Shown piece after piece: positions 33,311 through 45,530 of a stretch of DNA of 64,000 nucleotides. The notes beneath the pieces were generated by a model. The model saw nothing but the letters and a program-made list of their open reading frames with translations. It was not told the origin of the DNA and made no database searches. This stretch comes from Hydrangea macrophylla (lineage: Eukaryota; Streptophyta; Magnoliopsida; Cornales; Hydrangeaceae), in the NCBI GenBank assembly GCA_033977485.1, contig CM066989.1, positions 99,467,887-99,531,886 of the forward strand, given 5' to 3'. Numbering within the stretch: position 1 is the first letter of the stretch; each line of letters starts with the position of its first letter. The position numbers and the translations under genes are program-made.

Positions 33311-34074
33311 CTATCGGATTATTTCAAAGATACTGATGTGTGGTGGTGGGTAGTTGGATTTTGTCGAGATAAAAGAGTCGGTAAGATGAGATGGTGCATT
33401 GTTCTCATGCACGGTCACATATATGTGAATTATATCTTTTAAATCATATTGTGCTTGTCTCCTAAAATGAACTCTTTGCTTTAATATAAACTTGTTGAAT
33501 TTAATGAGAATTGGAAGAGGTAAATGAGTATGTTTTACATTCAAAGTTATGTTTTTAATACTCACCAGCTTCTTGAAGCTGACGACGTTGATGCGTCCTG
33601 GACATTCGTGTTCAGGGTTTTCAGGTTATGATCAGGCTAAACATTATGATTATGCTAATTGAGAACGACTGCTTGGAAGAGAGACTGTTATCTATACTTC
33701 ATGTTTTAAGTTATAAACTGTTTTGTAATAAGGATGACTGTAATAGATATTAAGTTATTGTTTTGATTTAAGGCGGTTTGTGCCTTTAGTTGATCCCGTA
33801 TTGTAATATGTAATAAGTTAGAAAAATTTTATAAGCCTTGATTGCTCTGCTCTGATTATTATGTTTTTGTTGTTTGACGTTTGGGACGGAATCGATCCTT
33901 CAAATTGTCGCGACCTACGGGTCCATAAAGGAAATTAAACGCTTTCCATATTTATGCTACGTCGGGGCGTGACATGCGTGTTGTAGACAATTTAATGACA
34001 TTCACCCGTCATTCCCTATGGACCCAAAAAGAAAATTTATTTTTCTCTATTTTTTACTATTTCGAGGTGTGACA

Positions 34075-35647
34075 ATATGTTTAATTGAATAGCAAAATTA
34101 TCAACTTAAAAGACACAAGATAATTCAAAATAATCAAAATTTACAAAATTCCCGCAGCTGCAAATAATCACTGAATGCTTTATATTTTAGTGGTCGAAGC
34201 ATTGTTTTCAATATTACAAACTCAATCACTTAAAATTTTCAATACTTAAAATATAGTTAATACTTAATTTTCAGTACTTTATATTCAGTTTTATAAAATG
34301 TATCCTTATTCTTCAACAAATTGGGAAAAAAAAATGGTAATGGATGGTTCTTATATATGTAAAGTAAAAGTTAGAATATGAAAATTTTATGCAATGTAAA
34401 TAAGGGGATTGTAAAGATTGTTTTGTGGGGTAGCAAGAGTTAAGAGACTAACCCGTTTAATAGTATTTATTATTGTAAAAAAAAAAAAAAACAAAACAAA
34501 AAAAAAAACAAGCCAAAGACAAGGAAAAGGGATTTGGCTTTGGCTTTTACATATGAAAAATGCTAAGTACACCGGTTTCGTGGCAGCTTTGAAATTAATT
34601 CAAACTTTTTTAGTAACTGATGAATAATTTTGAAAATCCATATCAACAGATGTCTTATTTAAGTGTACCTAGCATTACTCTTTATATATACGGAGTAATT
34701 TATAGATTCTTGACAACTTGACATATAGATTTATTTTCAGTTAATTTAAATTGTCACCAACTTTGACAAATAGACAACTTTCAGTTTATTTTCGTTAAGA
34801 TTTTTTATTTTTCAAATTAAACATTATAAGTATAGACCATTATGTATGTGAAGAACAATGCTATGTATGCATGGTTCCGAGTTGTAAGCCCCAATTTTGG
34901 TTTCTAATAAATGTGGCTTTTTAAAATTGCAATGGCCTCTTTCGGAACACTCAAGCCTTTACAATGGCCTCTTTGGGAGGGGGAGAGAGAGACACATTTT
35001 GGTATTTGTGAATTGTATTTCTGAACTTTGTTTGTGTCCAAAGGTAATATTATTGAAATAATATATTTTTGCTCAGTTTTGTTCACTCTCTTCTCCCATT
35101 GACTAATATAGTAAAATTTAAAATTAAATGAGAATTAAGTAATAATGTAAAGTATTGTGCCTCACTGCATTAGCCGATGAAAAAAATCTAGAGCGATGAG
35201 CAAAAGATAAGTAATTTTAAAATAAGGAAAACTGCACTCATATGTAAAACACAATTCCAAATTTTTAGTGAGGGTGGATGTCCCTCTTGCTCTTATGTGT
35301 GTGGTTCGCCTCTGCTCAGGCCACCCCCTCTTGCTCCCATATGTGTGGTTCGTCTCTGGTCAAGCCTTAAACCATTTGATGTCAACCAGTTGAGTCTTGA
35401 TTGTGTGGTCACCATCCAAGTTTTGGCCGTTTTCAAGGTTAATTCATTTTCAGCTCAATCGTCTCTCTCTAGAGAATTATTATTATTATTTGTAATTAAT
35501 TCTTGTTTTTATATTTACAAACAAATACAACTTCTAGAAGCAAGCAAATGAAGCAAAACTAAAAAATAAAAAAATAAAAAAATTTAAGCAAATGAGATCT
35601 ATACAACTTCTAGACGCAAGCAAAAAAAGAGAGAGAGAGAGAGAGAG

Positions 35648-35678
<31 letters not shown>

Positions 35679-36620
35679 GAAAAAGATAATGTAATGGTTG
35701 GCCGTTTGGACTCTGATCACATGGCCAACACGCATCCGTTTGTCCCCACCATAGACTAACCTTCGTTCATCATTTGACTCTCACACGACCAACAGTACTA
35801 CTCCGTTTCAACGAAACTTAACCAAATTTAACTGTAAAATAAACTTTAAGGATTTTCTTTTTAAATTTTGTTTGGGTAATCGAGTGTCCAGATCAGTGTG
35901 AGCTTACCTTGACTAATCTTCCGAGATCCTGTTTACATTGGGTGAATTTTTCAGTGATTATGTTCCTCATGACTCAAACACTAAATCTCTTGAGTAGTAC
36001 ACTCAAAAACCCCTACCACTCAAACACAAAAAAATGTAGTTATAAACTTTAAGTTTATCTATATACTACTCTATCTTTAATACTATAAACTAGCTGCAGG
36101 GACGAATATACATAGGGCTAGGGGAACTTGAGCCTCCTAAAGTTTGAAAAATTGTCCAGTTATACCTAAAATAAATAAATAAAATTAAACTTAATACCCT
36201 CCCTATGTTACAAATTCACTATTGTCTATATACTATAACTTCGTCGAGAGTATTTTACTCACTTATTTTTCTCAACCATTATTTATCTGGGATTTCACAT
36301 GATATGTGTCTTATCAATAATTATATTTATTATATAGAGATAAAATAAAAATAAAATGAGATACATAACAATCAATAAAGGGCCTAAAGGCCGGAAAAAT
36401 TAAAGGATGAGAAAAATATAAAGTCTAAAATTCCAAAATGAGAGTCCACGCACGTGGCTGACCAGAGAACGGATAGATGTGAGCCTGTGATGGGAGAGGA
36501 TAGCAACTATCATTGATTTTATCCATGGACCATGGTGTCCATGTGGGTGTGGGTCCTACTATCAAGATACCTACTCAGGCACTCATATATATATATATAT
36601 TCATCTACTAGTAACATTAT

Positions 36621-36661
<41 letters not shown>
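34075..36661. other. AT-rich intergenic DNA
   Basis: 34080..34165 matches the right side of the 61404..63102 repeat copy. Otherwise it holds poly(A) runs (34478..34510), a GA repeat (35628..35648), a short direct duplication of CTCTTGCTC(T/C)(T/C)ATRTGTGTGG (35283..35365), and TA repeats (36582..36600, 36626..36658). No gene is supported. Confidence 0.55.
34553..34679. mobile_element. Small MITE
   Basis: GAAAAATGCTAAGTACAC at the left end pairs with GTGTACCTAGCATTACTC at the right end. Confidence 0.5.
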
Positions 36662-36662
<1 letters not shown>

Positions 36663-37397
36663 CTACATTTCTACTATAGAAGAGGTTTAGGGGTGGCTTT
36701 AATTTCAATTTTGTCCAATTTTGGCATTTTTTGATTTGTTTGAAATGACGGTTTTACTCTTACTTTTATCTTTTGTTCCATTTTGTTTTAATGATTATTT
36801 TGAGTTTTTGTCCTTTTGTGAGGATAGGTTGGTCATTTCACCCACAAAACATCCCTTATTATTATTAGGTCAACTTTTAAAATTAAATTATTTTAGAAAT
36901 GATGATTCAAACAACTTTTCAACCAATAATTATAAGCATTTACAATTTGATTCAACTTTTAAAACTATTTAATCTACAATCAATCCACTTTTCAAGCCAT
37001 AATTGCAAATATTTACAATTTGGTTCAAAACACCCAAAAGTCAACAAATTGTAGGTTGTGCCTTGTTTGACAAAACCGCTTTTTGGCTTTGTGGTTTGTA
37101 TGGTTTTTCGTTCTTCCCAAACAAGTCAGTAACTTGTTTGGTTTTGTTTTGTTTTGTTTGGTTTTGTTTTTATTCTTTTGGGTTTTCCCAAATAAACCAC
37201 TAACACAAACAAGGCACAACACAACCCGAATTGCGCTATGCCTTGTTTCGTTTTATGAATTGCGCTATGCCTTGTTTCGTTTTGTTTTGTTTTGTTTTGT
37301 TTTTTTGGTTTTCCCAAACAAAACACTAACATTTGTTTGTGTTTTTTGTACTATTTCTTTGAATTACCAAACAAGCTATAGAGAACTTTTATAAATT

Positions 37398-37600
37398 AAT
37401 GCTTGTTTGGTAAGGCTTGTTTGAGCCTTAAGGCAACTTTTTAAGGAATCTTTGAATTACCAAACAAGCCTTCAATCACTTTTCTAAAACAAGTCTTAGA
37501 TTACTTTTGAAATTTAATGCTTGTTTGGCAAGGCTTATTTGAGCCTTAAGACAACTTTTAAGGAATCCTATAATTACCAAACAAGCCTTAAGTTAGTTTT
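37398..37600. repeat. 118-bp direct duplication inside the Helitron
   Basis: AATGCTTGTTTGGTAAGGCT at 37398 recurs at 37516 with minor changes, each unit ending AATTACCAAACAAGCCTT. The region before it (37130..37325) is rich in GTTTT repeats. Confidence 0.7.
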
Positions 37601-37609
37601 GTAAATTAT

Positions 37610-38660
37610 CTTTTCATATATATGTGTGTGTATATGTATACATATTAAAACTTATTATTATTTATGTGTTTAAAGTGTGTACAATTAGAAATCGAATTAC
37701 CAAATTATCTTTTTGTAAAATAGAATTATCAAATTACCCTTTTGCCCTTTGTAATTACCCTTGTGTGTATATATATATATATACATACATTATATTATTA
37801 TATTATTAAAATGACCATTTTGCCTTTTCTAAAGTACCCTTTTTTCAAAGTTTTTAGTGTGCATAATTATAAATTGAATAAACAAATTACCCATTTGTTA
37901 AATTGAATTACAAATTACCCTTTTTATTTTTTGTAAATTACCATTTTGTATATATGTGTATATGTACATATTCATATTATAATTTATTACTATTATTATT
38001 TATGTATTTAAAGTGTGTACAATTATAAATTGAATTATCAAATTGCTTTTTTTCCTTTTGTAAACTACCCTTGTATGTATATATATATATATATATATAT
38101 ATGTATTCATATATTGTTTTATTATATTATATATTTTGAATATATTATGTACCAAAATTGAATAAAATTGTGTACAATTATAAATTGCATAGCTAAATTA
38201 CTCTTATGCCTTATGCAAATTACCCTTGATTTCTATGCCTTAAAGAAAAGAGCTTAAAGTTTAAATTATTTACAATTATAAATTCTCGTTTGTTAAATTG
38301 AATTACCAAAAACCCTTTTATTATATTACGATATATATTGAATAATCTAATTACCCTTATACCTTTTACAAATTACCATTTTGTTAAATTAAATTGCCAA
38401 ATTACACTTTTGTATATACGAGTGTGCCTATATATAAATATATATATATTTTATCTATACGTTAAAGAAAAGAGCATAAAAGTTTAAAGTATGTACAATC
38501 ACAAATTGAATAATCAATTACTGTTAAGCCTTTTGCAAGTTACTCTTTTGTTAATCAAATTACCAAATTAACCTTTTGCCTTTTTTATATTACCCTTTTT
38601 GTATATATGTATGTATATATATATATACATATACATATTTATATATATTTATTATCTATA
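37610..38660. repeat. Degenerate tandem array inside the Helitron
   Basis: Five to six units of roughly 110 to 200 bases, each containing GTGTACAATTATAAATTGAA, AATTACCAAATTACCCTTTT-like sequence, GTAAATTACCC and often a TATATATA run. Confidence 0.7.
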
Positions 38661-38791
38661 TGTTAAAGAAAAGTGCCTTAAATTGTAAATTAACATCAAT
38701 TAATATAGTTGTTAAATCATATTTTTCTAACACCATCTTAAGAATTAATAAAACTTATTTTTCTTTCTTGTCTACATTAGAAAAAAATGTA

Positions 38792-39046
38792 CTCCCTCCG
38801 TCCCACAATAAGTGTCCACTTTCCTAAATTGGCATATAGCATTTACTTAATTTCCAAAACTACCCTTATAATAAAGACAAAGTAGCATTTTTTGTGGCCT
38901 CAAAACAAACAAAAAGTCAAGCACCCATCACATCTAAGGGCAAAATTGGAAAGTGACCATTTAATGAACCAAAAAAAATAAAATAATACAACTTTTTTAA
39001 ACAATGTGCAAAATAGAAGTGAACACTTATTATGGGACGGAGGGAA
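38792..39046. mobile_element. Stowaway MITE in the Helitron
   Basis: Ends CTCCCTCCGTCCCACAATAA and TGGGACGGAGGGAA, with TA on both sides (38790..38791 and 39047..39048). Same family as 17366..17659. Confidence 0.9.
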
Positions 39047-39249
39047 TATATTGTATTTTTTGTACAAAATCCAACGCCCGTGCATTGCACGGGTCGTCTT
39101 CCTAGTATATTATATTATAATATAAAAGCATGAATTTGCAATCCAAGAGTCCTCATTTGTAATTTTCTACATTGTTTTGTCTTCTTTGGTAGCTTCACTT
39201 CACGTGATTGTAGGGTGTTTCGAAGAGAGTGTGATTGGCTAAATTCAAA

Positions 39250-39397
39250 GGGTAATACTTGGTAGACACCCAAATACACAATTTTTGAGATACAACTTAA
39301 TTAATGTGCTTATCTCTCTCTTGTGTCATTGTGGGTCTAGTGATTATTTGGATTGTGTTCCAAAAATTGTATATTTAGGTGATCCTAATTTTTACTC
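39250..39397. mobile_element. MULE-like MITE of the GGGTAATACTTGG family
   Basis: Perfect 9-bp target duplication AAATTCAAA at 39241..39249 and 39398..39406. Starts GGGTAATACTTGG and ends AATTTTTACTC, with internal complementarity around ACACAATTTTTGAGATACAA. A CT repeat (39415..39452) follows. Confidence 0.8.
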
Positions 39398-39412
39398 AAA
39401 TTCAAAAGACCA

Positions 39413-39454
<42 letters not shown>

Positions 39455-39599
39455 ATCCAGTTAGATATATGATAGTGATTTTGATTATGTTATACCGGAG
39501 TAAATCTTTTTGGTATCAAAATATATTAATTTGGACCTAAAATGTTATATTTAGACCCCCAACAACATGTAATAACTTGCCCCTGATTTTTATATATAT

Positions 39600-40518
39600 T
39601 GGTTAGAAATACTATAATTTGGGTCGTCTAGAGTTTGAATGTTTAGGTTTTCTTTTTGTTCTTTTAAGTTGTGTAATGATTTAACAAATTAATGATATAT
39701 TTAAACAAATCAAGGGCGTTGCCCCGAACTCTCAACGTAAGATTGATTAAACTAACAATGGAGCAGATGTTATGATCATTTTAGAATAGATGTTACTGTC
39801 ATTAGATCGATTAGAAGTTATTGTCGTAAACAAATTTCAAAATTATGGCCAAATTTCAGATGTTGCTACATTTTACGGTAAAATTTACAGATATTACTGC
39901 TTATATACTACTACGTAAATTAAAAAAAAAATCATCCAAAACGATCACAGAATCGTAAAGTTATGGTCATTTTAGAGCATGTTAATGTCTTTAAGTGCTA
40001 CCGATGTAATGTTACTGTCCAATTTTTAGATGTTATTGCATTTACGTTATTGCTCAAGGTAAAAGACAGTAACATCCATAAAGATAAAATAAAAATCAGG
40101 CATAATGACAGTGACTGCCGTTATATTGGTCCGACAGTGACACAAAACTTTGTTTTTCATTTTTTTCATAATCACTATGTATCTTCTTTGATAGATCTTT
40201 TCTTCTAGATATGTAAATTTTATTCAAATTGGAGTTGTGGTTTGAAAGTTATAGTATTTTAAAGTTTAGAACAAAAAAAAAAAAAAATCACTTTTCTTAA
40301 AAAAAAAAACGTGCTGAGGTGGCAAAACAGAAATATTCTACATGTGTAACGGGAGTAAATTTGTCAATATCTTTATTTTCAAATTAAAAATGAATTTAAG
40401 GTCATATAATTTGAAAACAATTGTCCTTATCTCCTTATTAAAAAAAAAACGCTAGACTGTTTGTAGAAAAATCTCCATTTCAGGAACAAGGACTGTTAAT
40501 TAATTCTCCCACAGTCCC

Positions 40519-40549
<31 letters not shown>

Positions 40550-41690
40550 TTATCTAGTAAATATATTGACTACATAGAAATTAATGATTTAAAGTTAAAC
40601 AATAGATAATTAAGGGATGAGAGGGGAAACATTATTGACGGTCTTGCAGTCTACGTAATGGGGACTTCATCTATCACAAATTCATAATAAAGAAGCAGTC
40701 GTACAATTTGTATAAATTAATTGTGTAATGATTTAATAAATTATTGTGTAATAATTTAATAAATTAATAATAGATTTAAAAATTTGGGTTTTCATTGTGT
40801 TGTTTTCAATTGTATAATGATTGAATAAATTAATAATAGATTTAAACAAATCAAAGGCGTTGCCCCTTAAACCTCAATATATGATTGATTAAACTAACAA
40901 TATCCAAAAATCGTTCCAATTGACACGTGATATGAGTTACCTAGTTTACTAGTAGTTGAAGTTAGCTAATATGAGCCTCTAATATGAGCCTGTTAGGGAT
41001 AATTTGTGCTTTGTAATAGTAATAGCTTTGCGATTGCTTTTATCATAATGTATAGATGTTGATAATTGCAGTGTTCGGATAATATACTGTAAAAGGGGTT
41101 ATATTTATAGAATACATTATATAAGTGTTTGGTTGTATAAACACAAAACTAAATTTGAATATCCAAAAAACAATTGTGCCATTGTATTATATTGTTATTA
41201 TATTATCACGAAATACATAGTTTACTTGTTAATAGAAATTCACTATTTAAAGTGTAAACAATATATTAAGCATATATACATACATTTTGTATAGTAAATA
41301 TATTAATTGCATATTAATTAATTATTTAAAGTTTAAAAAATGAATAAAGCTACACTCATTTCTCTAACCATACTTCAAATCACATTTTTGCTTTAAATGC
41401 AAGTATTATGAGTTGTGTAAGTGGTGTACAGAAAAATATTAAAAATTTAAAACACAGAGTACATATATTTAAAGCATAAGATGTAATTTAATGTGTGGTT
41501 ACAGTAAAAATATAGACAATTAAGAAATGAGCAAAAATGATAGGGATACACATCAAACGACACACTAACTTTAAATACATGTACCATAACATTATTGACG
41601 GTCTCCCAGTGTACGTAGTGAGCAGCGTCATCTATCATAAATTCTTAACGAAGAAGCAGTCGTACAATTTGCATAAAACTAGGAACAACA
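39600..41690. repeat. Intergenic region with two pairs of diverged direct repeats
   Basis: 39648..39755 resembles 40800..40905 (both contain GGCGTTGCCCC and GATTGATTAAACTAACAAT). 40628..40716 resembles 41587..41676 (both contain ATTATTGACGGTCT and GAAGCAGTCGTACAATTTG). No gene is supported. Confidence 0.65.
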
Positions 41691-41696
41691 ATGCTA

Positions 41697-41866
41697 GGGG
41701 CACCAAAAGATACAAAGAATTTCCACAAAATGAGTGGAAAGTCTATGTGGCATACTGGGACCCTCCATCAATTAAGCATTATTTCCATTAATTGCTGGCG
41801 GGTCCCACTGTGCCACATAGACTTTCCACTCATTTTGTGAAAGTTTTTTGTATCTTTTTGTGCCCC
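41697..41866. mobile_element. Foldback MITE
   Basis: GGGGCACCAAAAGATACAAA at the left and TTTGTATCTTTTTGTGCCCC at the right. Nearly the whole element is palindromic, including ACTTTCCACTCATTTTGTG and its complement. Confidence 0.8.
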
Positions 41867-42190
41867 AATCATTATTCAACTAGGAAACTGTTTTGTCCTA
41901 ATGCCCAGAATAGTTTATTGAAGCAATATTGCTACACTTGCCGATCAGTACTGAGAGATTACACCGAACTAATGGTAGGGCCCACTTTTTAAAGTTGTTA
42001 AGGATATGTAGAGAATGGGTCGGATCATAAAAAACCCAGCATTAATTCGTTTTTAATTATTAAAAAAACCCGCCCAAACTGCATATCAAAACTCGCCCGA
42101 ATCCCAGCACAGTCTGTCTCTCTTCTCACCATTCTGCAAGAACATCCTCTCCTCACCATCTGCGATTTGGGCGATTTTTGAGACAGGTTT

Positions 42191-42231
<41 letters not shown>

Positions 42232-42316
42232 ATCAAATTGTTGACTCTTTCTCTCTTCATTTTGAAAACCGAAAACCCAAATCAAACTAAACATTTACTC
42301 TGCCTACAACAAACCG

Positions 42317-42374
<58 letters not shown>

Positions 42375-42465
42375 GCGATTTGCTTCAAATAAGTAAAAAT
42401 AAAAAATTATTAGAAGCAATGGGAAGCATCAGTAGGGCAAACCTAAAATTAAAAAATAAAATTGC
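41867..42465. other. Intergenic DNA with long CT microsatellites
   Basis: CT repeats at 42194..42226 and 42319..42371. The segment looks like a plant promoter/5' leader but no coding start is supported. It ends at the copia target site ATTGC (42461..42465). Confidence 0.5.
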
Positions 42466-44084
42466 TGTTAGGGATATATACTAAAAGCCATGCTTTATGT
42501 AGTTGATTTATTATTCATTTAATAAAATCAGTTAATCCATTTTTTATGAGAATCTGTGTGGGCAATGTTTGTATTATATTATTTATTTAATATTATGCAT
42601 GTGTGTCTCTCATTCTATATAGTAGGTGGTTTGGTGTGTAGAGTTCGGCTTACACACGGAAGATCAGGCCATCAGATATTATAGAATGTAAGATTTTGGT
42701 TTACAGTCTTAGATGGGATTGGACACACCATCGGTAGGACTGCAGCATGGTGTTGTAGTAGGTTTGTCTTGACTGCGGGAAATGGTATAGTTTCAACTCA
42801 CTATGCTGGTACACTTTGTGTATTAAACGGGACTGACTTGGGGTAATTATCTTTATACTGACTTATAAGATAATTAATACCTCATGGCTATTATGAGTGC
42901 TTATGCTCTAAATCCTAAGTTAATTTGTAGACACGTACATTTGATATTTACACTTTGATCCCTAAAAGGGTGAGATACTTAAATGGGTCAATATCTCATT
43001 GGATTGGGTGGCAATATTAATTGTATGGTGGATATTAATTAATGATGGAATCCATGTCTCAATTTTGGGATTGATGGTATCCCCTTGAGAAAGCTTATAA
43101 GTTTTGATTATGTCAAACCCTGCAGGTGGATTTTGTATCCGACATATCAGATAAGTTAAGCAGAGGATCTCAAGGAATTTTAAGAAATTAATTAAATATG
43201 ATTGTCAGTAATTATATTTAATTAATGGATATCTGTAATCTTAACATGGGGAGATAATAAGCATTTAATAACATGGAGCTCGAAATATATTTTTGAGATA
43301 AGGGTAGGAGTGCAATTATAATTCTTTAGTGGTATGAATTATAATTTATGGAAATAGGAATCTGATTCAGTTCGAATTAGGGTTTCCTAATTCCATTAGG
43401 AAGCCTATTCCTTATTGACTTCTTATGGTCCCCATCGTAGCCTATATATATGCTGCCTTGGCTCTTCTCTCAGGTTGCATGATTTTATATTCTAAGCTTC
43501 CCTTGACCTCCTAGCTTTCTTCTAGAAGGGTTTCCACCAAACCCTAGTCTCTGTGAGCATTCAAGAGACATAGGAGTGTAGATCGCTAGCGTCGGACAAC
43601 GCTCACTAAAAGAGCTTCGGACTGCTCGATACTGATCGAAAGTTGCTGAATTTTTTACACAACGTTCCTGACGTCGAGACGGAGCTGCTGTTAAAAATTC
43701 AAGTAAATCGGAGATCGTTTGATCCTCCTGACGAACACATCTTTGTCGGATCAATGTGATCAGGATTGAATCGTCATAGCAATCAAAGAGAGTGTTATAA
43801 TTGGGAATAGAAAATAGAACGTAAAGAGGGAAGAGCAGAAAACTAAAAGGATTTCGAAAGAGCCCACACTCAGTTCGATATTCTGGCAGCAAAGGAATAC
43901 GGTAGAAGATCGTGAGCTGTTATCGAGCCCGTGTTCTCGATTCATCTACTACAGCAATCCAATTTTGCAGTTCAAGGTAACCCTAGTTCCGCCCTTGTAG
44001 GGTTATTATAGTTTTCACGTAAAATTTTTGCAGTACCAACTTATATGCACTGTCAACGGATTCTGGGAACGCAATTTCCTAACA
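42466..44084 (+). repeat. 5' LTR of the copia element
   Basis: TGTTAGGGATATATAC...CCTAACA. TATA-like CCTATATATATGCTGCC at about 43440..43456 probably sets the transcription start. Antisense open frames here (43485..43892) recur identically in the 3' LTR and are treated as chance. Confidence 0.95.
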
Positions 44085-44085
44085 G

Positions 44086-44097
44086 TGGTATCAGAGC
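44086..44097 (+). other. Primer-binding site (initiator tRNA-Met)
   Basis: TGGTATCAGAGC, one base after the LTR end; complementary to the 3' end of plant initiator tRNA-Met. Confidence 0.9.
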
Positions 44098-45530
44098 AAC
44101 GTTGATTCTGCGTATGGGTTGGATGCAACCATGTTGTCCAATAAAACAGATCTTATGCGTGTTTTGATGGATGGATAGAACGTAGAACTGTGCTAACCCT
44201 TGTTTTGCAGCGTTCTTATTCCACTATTATGGTCACGGATTTTGTGTGATTGGATCCCACGATGGTTTTATCCGTGGTTAATTTTGCTGTTTTAATATAG
44301 CATGTGAACTCCTTTATGGAGGCATAGGATTTGTGTGTATTGGATCCCACGCTTGATTGATGCGTGGTTAATTTACTGCAAATATATAGCATGTGAACTC
44401 CTTTACGGAGGCATAGGGTTTGTGTAATATATCTCAAGTAAATCCGTGAAGACAGTTTACAAGCAGTTTCAGAAAGCAATCTGGAGGCAATTTTTGGAGG
44501 CTATTTCAGAAAAGAGTTCTGGAAGGCAGTTGCGTAGTGGAGACATAGAGTTAATTGGGTTCCATGAAGATTTCTTCACAAGAGTTGCAGCTTGACCATA
44601 ATAGTGGGATTCCTATTTTATTGTGGTTTCCTTATTTATGTGTGATTGAATGATTATTATTGTTTCATGTTTAATGAATAGGACAACATGGATAATTGTT
44701 CCTAGACCTATTTCAGATGTCTAGCTGCATGTTTAATTTAATTAATTTAAAATGATGGACAACTACATGTGTATTTAGAAATAAAACTAATTCCATAATT
44801 TGAAAACATAAGTACTTATTTTCTAAAATCATGAGAATAGAATGATTTTATTATCTACACATGTGGGTTTCACAAGTAAAGATGAATTAATCCTTGTCAA
44901 GTATTCCATTATTTTTTATTAATTAAATTAAAAGTTTTTCTAAAAAAATTATAACCCTCAATTTTTTTAAAAAAAATTCTAAGTGGGAGAGGGAATTTAT
45001 CAAGTATAAATCCCATGGTCCCCATCACTGGTTTGTAGATGATATGATTAATTTTGTGTGATAGCTCTAGTGTCATCCTCCCTATCGGACATAGTTGATC
45101 ATGGAATCATCAGTACAAACTTCTTTAAAAGAATGTTTTGGGTGATTGTTGGTGTGGATCACCTCTCCATCAGAGGTGTTCCTCACAGAACTCTTGACCT
45201 AGAATTAAGTGATGGTATACACTTAGCTATAAATAATAATATCCTCTCCATCTGAGTCACTGTTATTATTTATAGGACCAAAGCAAGTCAGCAGTTTAAT
45301 TTTATTAGGCAAAGTACATTGCCTGGATAGTAAAATTAAAAGGCAATTGTCTATCTGAACAAATGATGGATAGTATATGGCTTCCCATCGAGTCATACTA
45401 TTCACGGTGTATCAGGTTGCTGGCGGATTCCTTTCAAATATGGTAGAGGGAACCAATATTTTCAAATCGAATCCATAGTAATTTTTGCCCAAACGTAATT
45501 ATTTATGTTGTGTGATTCTCAGGCTTTTAA
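44098..45530 (+). other. Long untranslated leader of the copia element
   Basis: About 1.4 kb with no supported coding region. It includes the 90-bp tandem repeat at 44241..44420. The leader would normally contain packaging and dimerisation signals. Confidence 0.7.
44241..44420 (+). repeat. Two 90-bp tandem units in the copia leader
   Basis: TGGATCCCACG recurs at 44251 and 44341, each time followed by CGTGGTTAATTT, ATAGCATGTGAACTCCTTTA and GGAGGCATAGG. Within a unit, CCACG and CGTGG can pair. Confidence 0.8.

Larger units (their letters stand above)
31043..33974 (+). mobile_element. Solo LTR, Tekay/Del-like, 2932 bp
   Basis: Begins TGTAACAACCTGC and ends GTCGGGGCGTGACA, the classic ends of Tekay/Del LTRs. 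Flanking 5-mers TGTGT (31038..31042) and TGCGT (33975..33979) match at four of five bases. No internal coding sequence or second LTR is present, so it arose by LTR-LTR recombination. It contains TATA-like CTCTATATACATAC near 31820, the CG cluster 32466..32655 and a short tandem array 32950..33310. Confidence 0.8.
18529..34074 (+). mobile_element. Decayed chromovirus (Ty3/gypsy, Tekay/Del type) with nested insertions
   Basis: Starts TGTAATACCC and ends GAGGTGTGACA, typical chromovirus LTR ends. Flanking 5-mers GTATG (18524..18528) and ATATG (34075..34079) match at four of five bases, and the flanks join to a sequence found uninterrupted near 62985. Between the LTRs are frameshifted gag, protease, reverse transcriptase, RNase H and integrase in normal order. 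The chromodomain and the first part of the 3' LTR are deleted at about 29078, and the 5' LTR tail with the primer-binding site is replaced by a minus-strand LTR fragment. Confidence 0.8.
29078..34074 (+). repeat. 3' LTR of the chromovirus, split by a solo LTR
   Basis: 29078..31042 and 33980..34074 form one LTR lacking its first ~200 bases. Homology to the 5' LTR covers 29080..30915. The final part reads CTATTTCGAGGTGTGACA. The insertion at 31043 carries its own 5-bp duplication. Confidence 0.8.
36662..39105 (+). mobile_element. Non-autonomous Helitron, ~2.44 kb
   Basis: Begins with TC after an A (TCTACATTTCTACTATAGAA) and ends in CTAG followed by T. Eight bases before CTAG is a perfect 7-bp-stem hairpin CCCGTGCATTGCACGGG (39077..39093). 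These are the standard Helitron hallmarks: insertion between A and T, no target duplication, subterminal 3' hairpin. No Rep/helicase is present. It carries the duplicated block 37398..37600, the degenerate array 37610..38660 and a Stowaway MITE. Confidence 0.75.

Noticed and set aside
34418..34627. Short open frames across the A-rich tract
   Set aside because: Lysine/asparagine-rich readings of a poly(A) run, with no other support.
37025..37394. Overlapping open frames rich in Phe or Lys/Asn
   Set aside because: Produced by GTTTT low-complexity repeats within the Helitron.
41447..41992. Small open frames around the 41697 foldback
   Set aside because: They run through both arms of a MITE and show no domain or codon signal.
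42025..42294. 89-codon minus-strand open frame at the CT repeats
   Set aside because: Includes a run of Arg-Glu from the microsatellite; no recognisable protein.
43485..43892. 135-codon minus-strand open frame, repeated at 50307..50714
   Set aside because: Both copies lie at the same place in the two LTRs of the copia element, so the duplication is explained by the LTRs and is not evidence of a gene.
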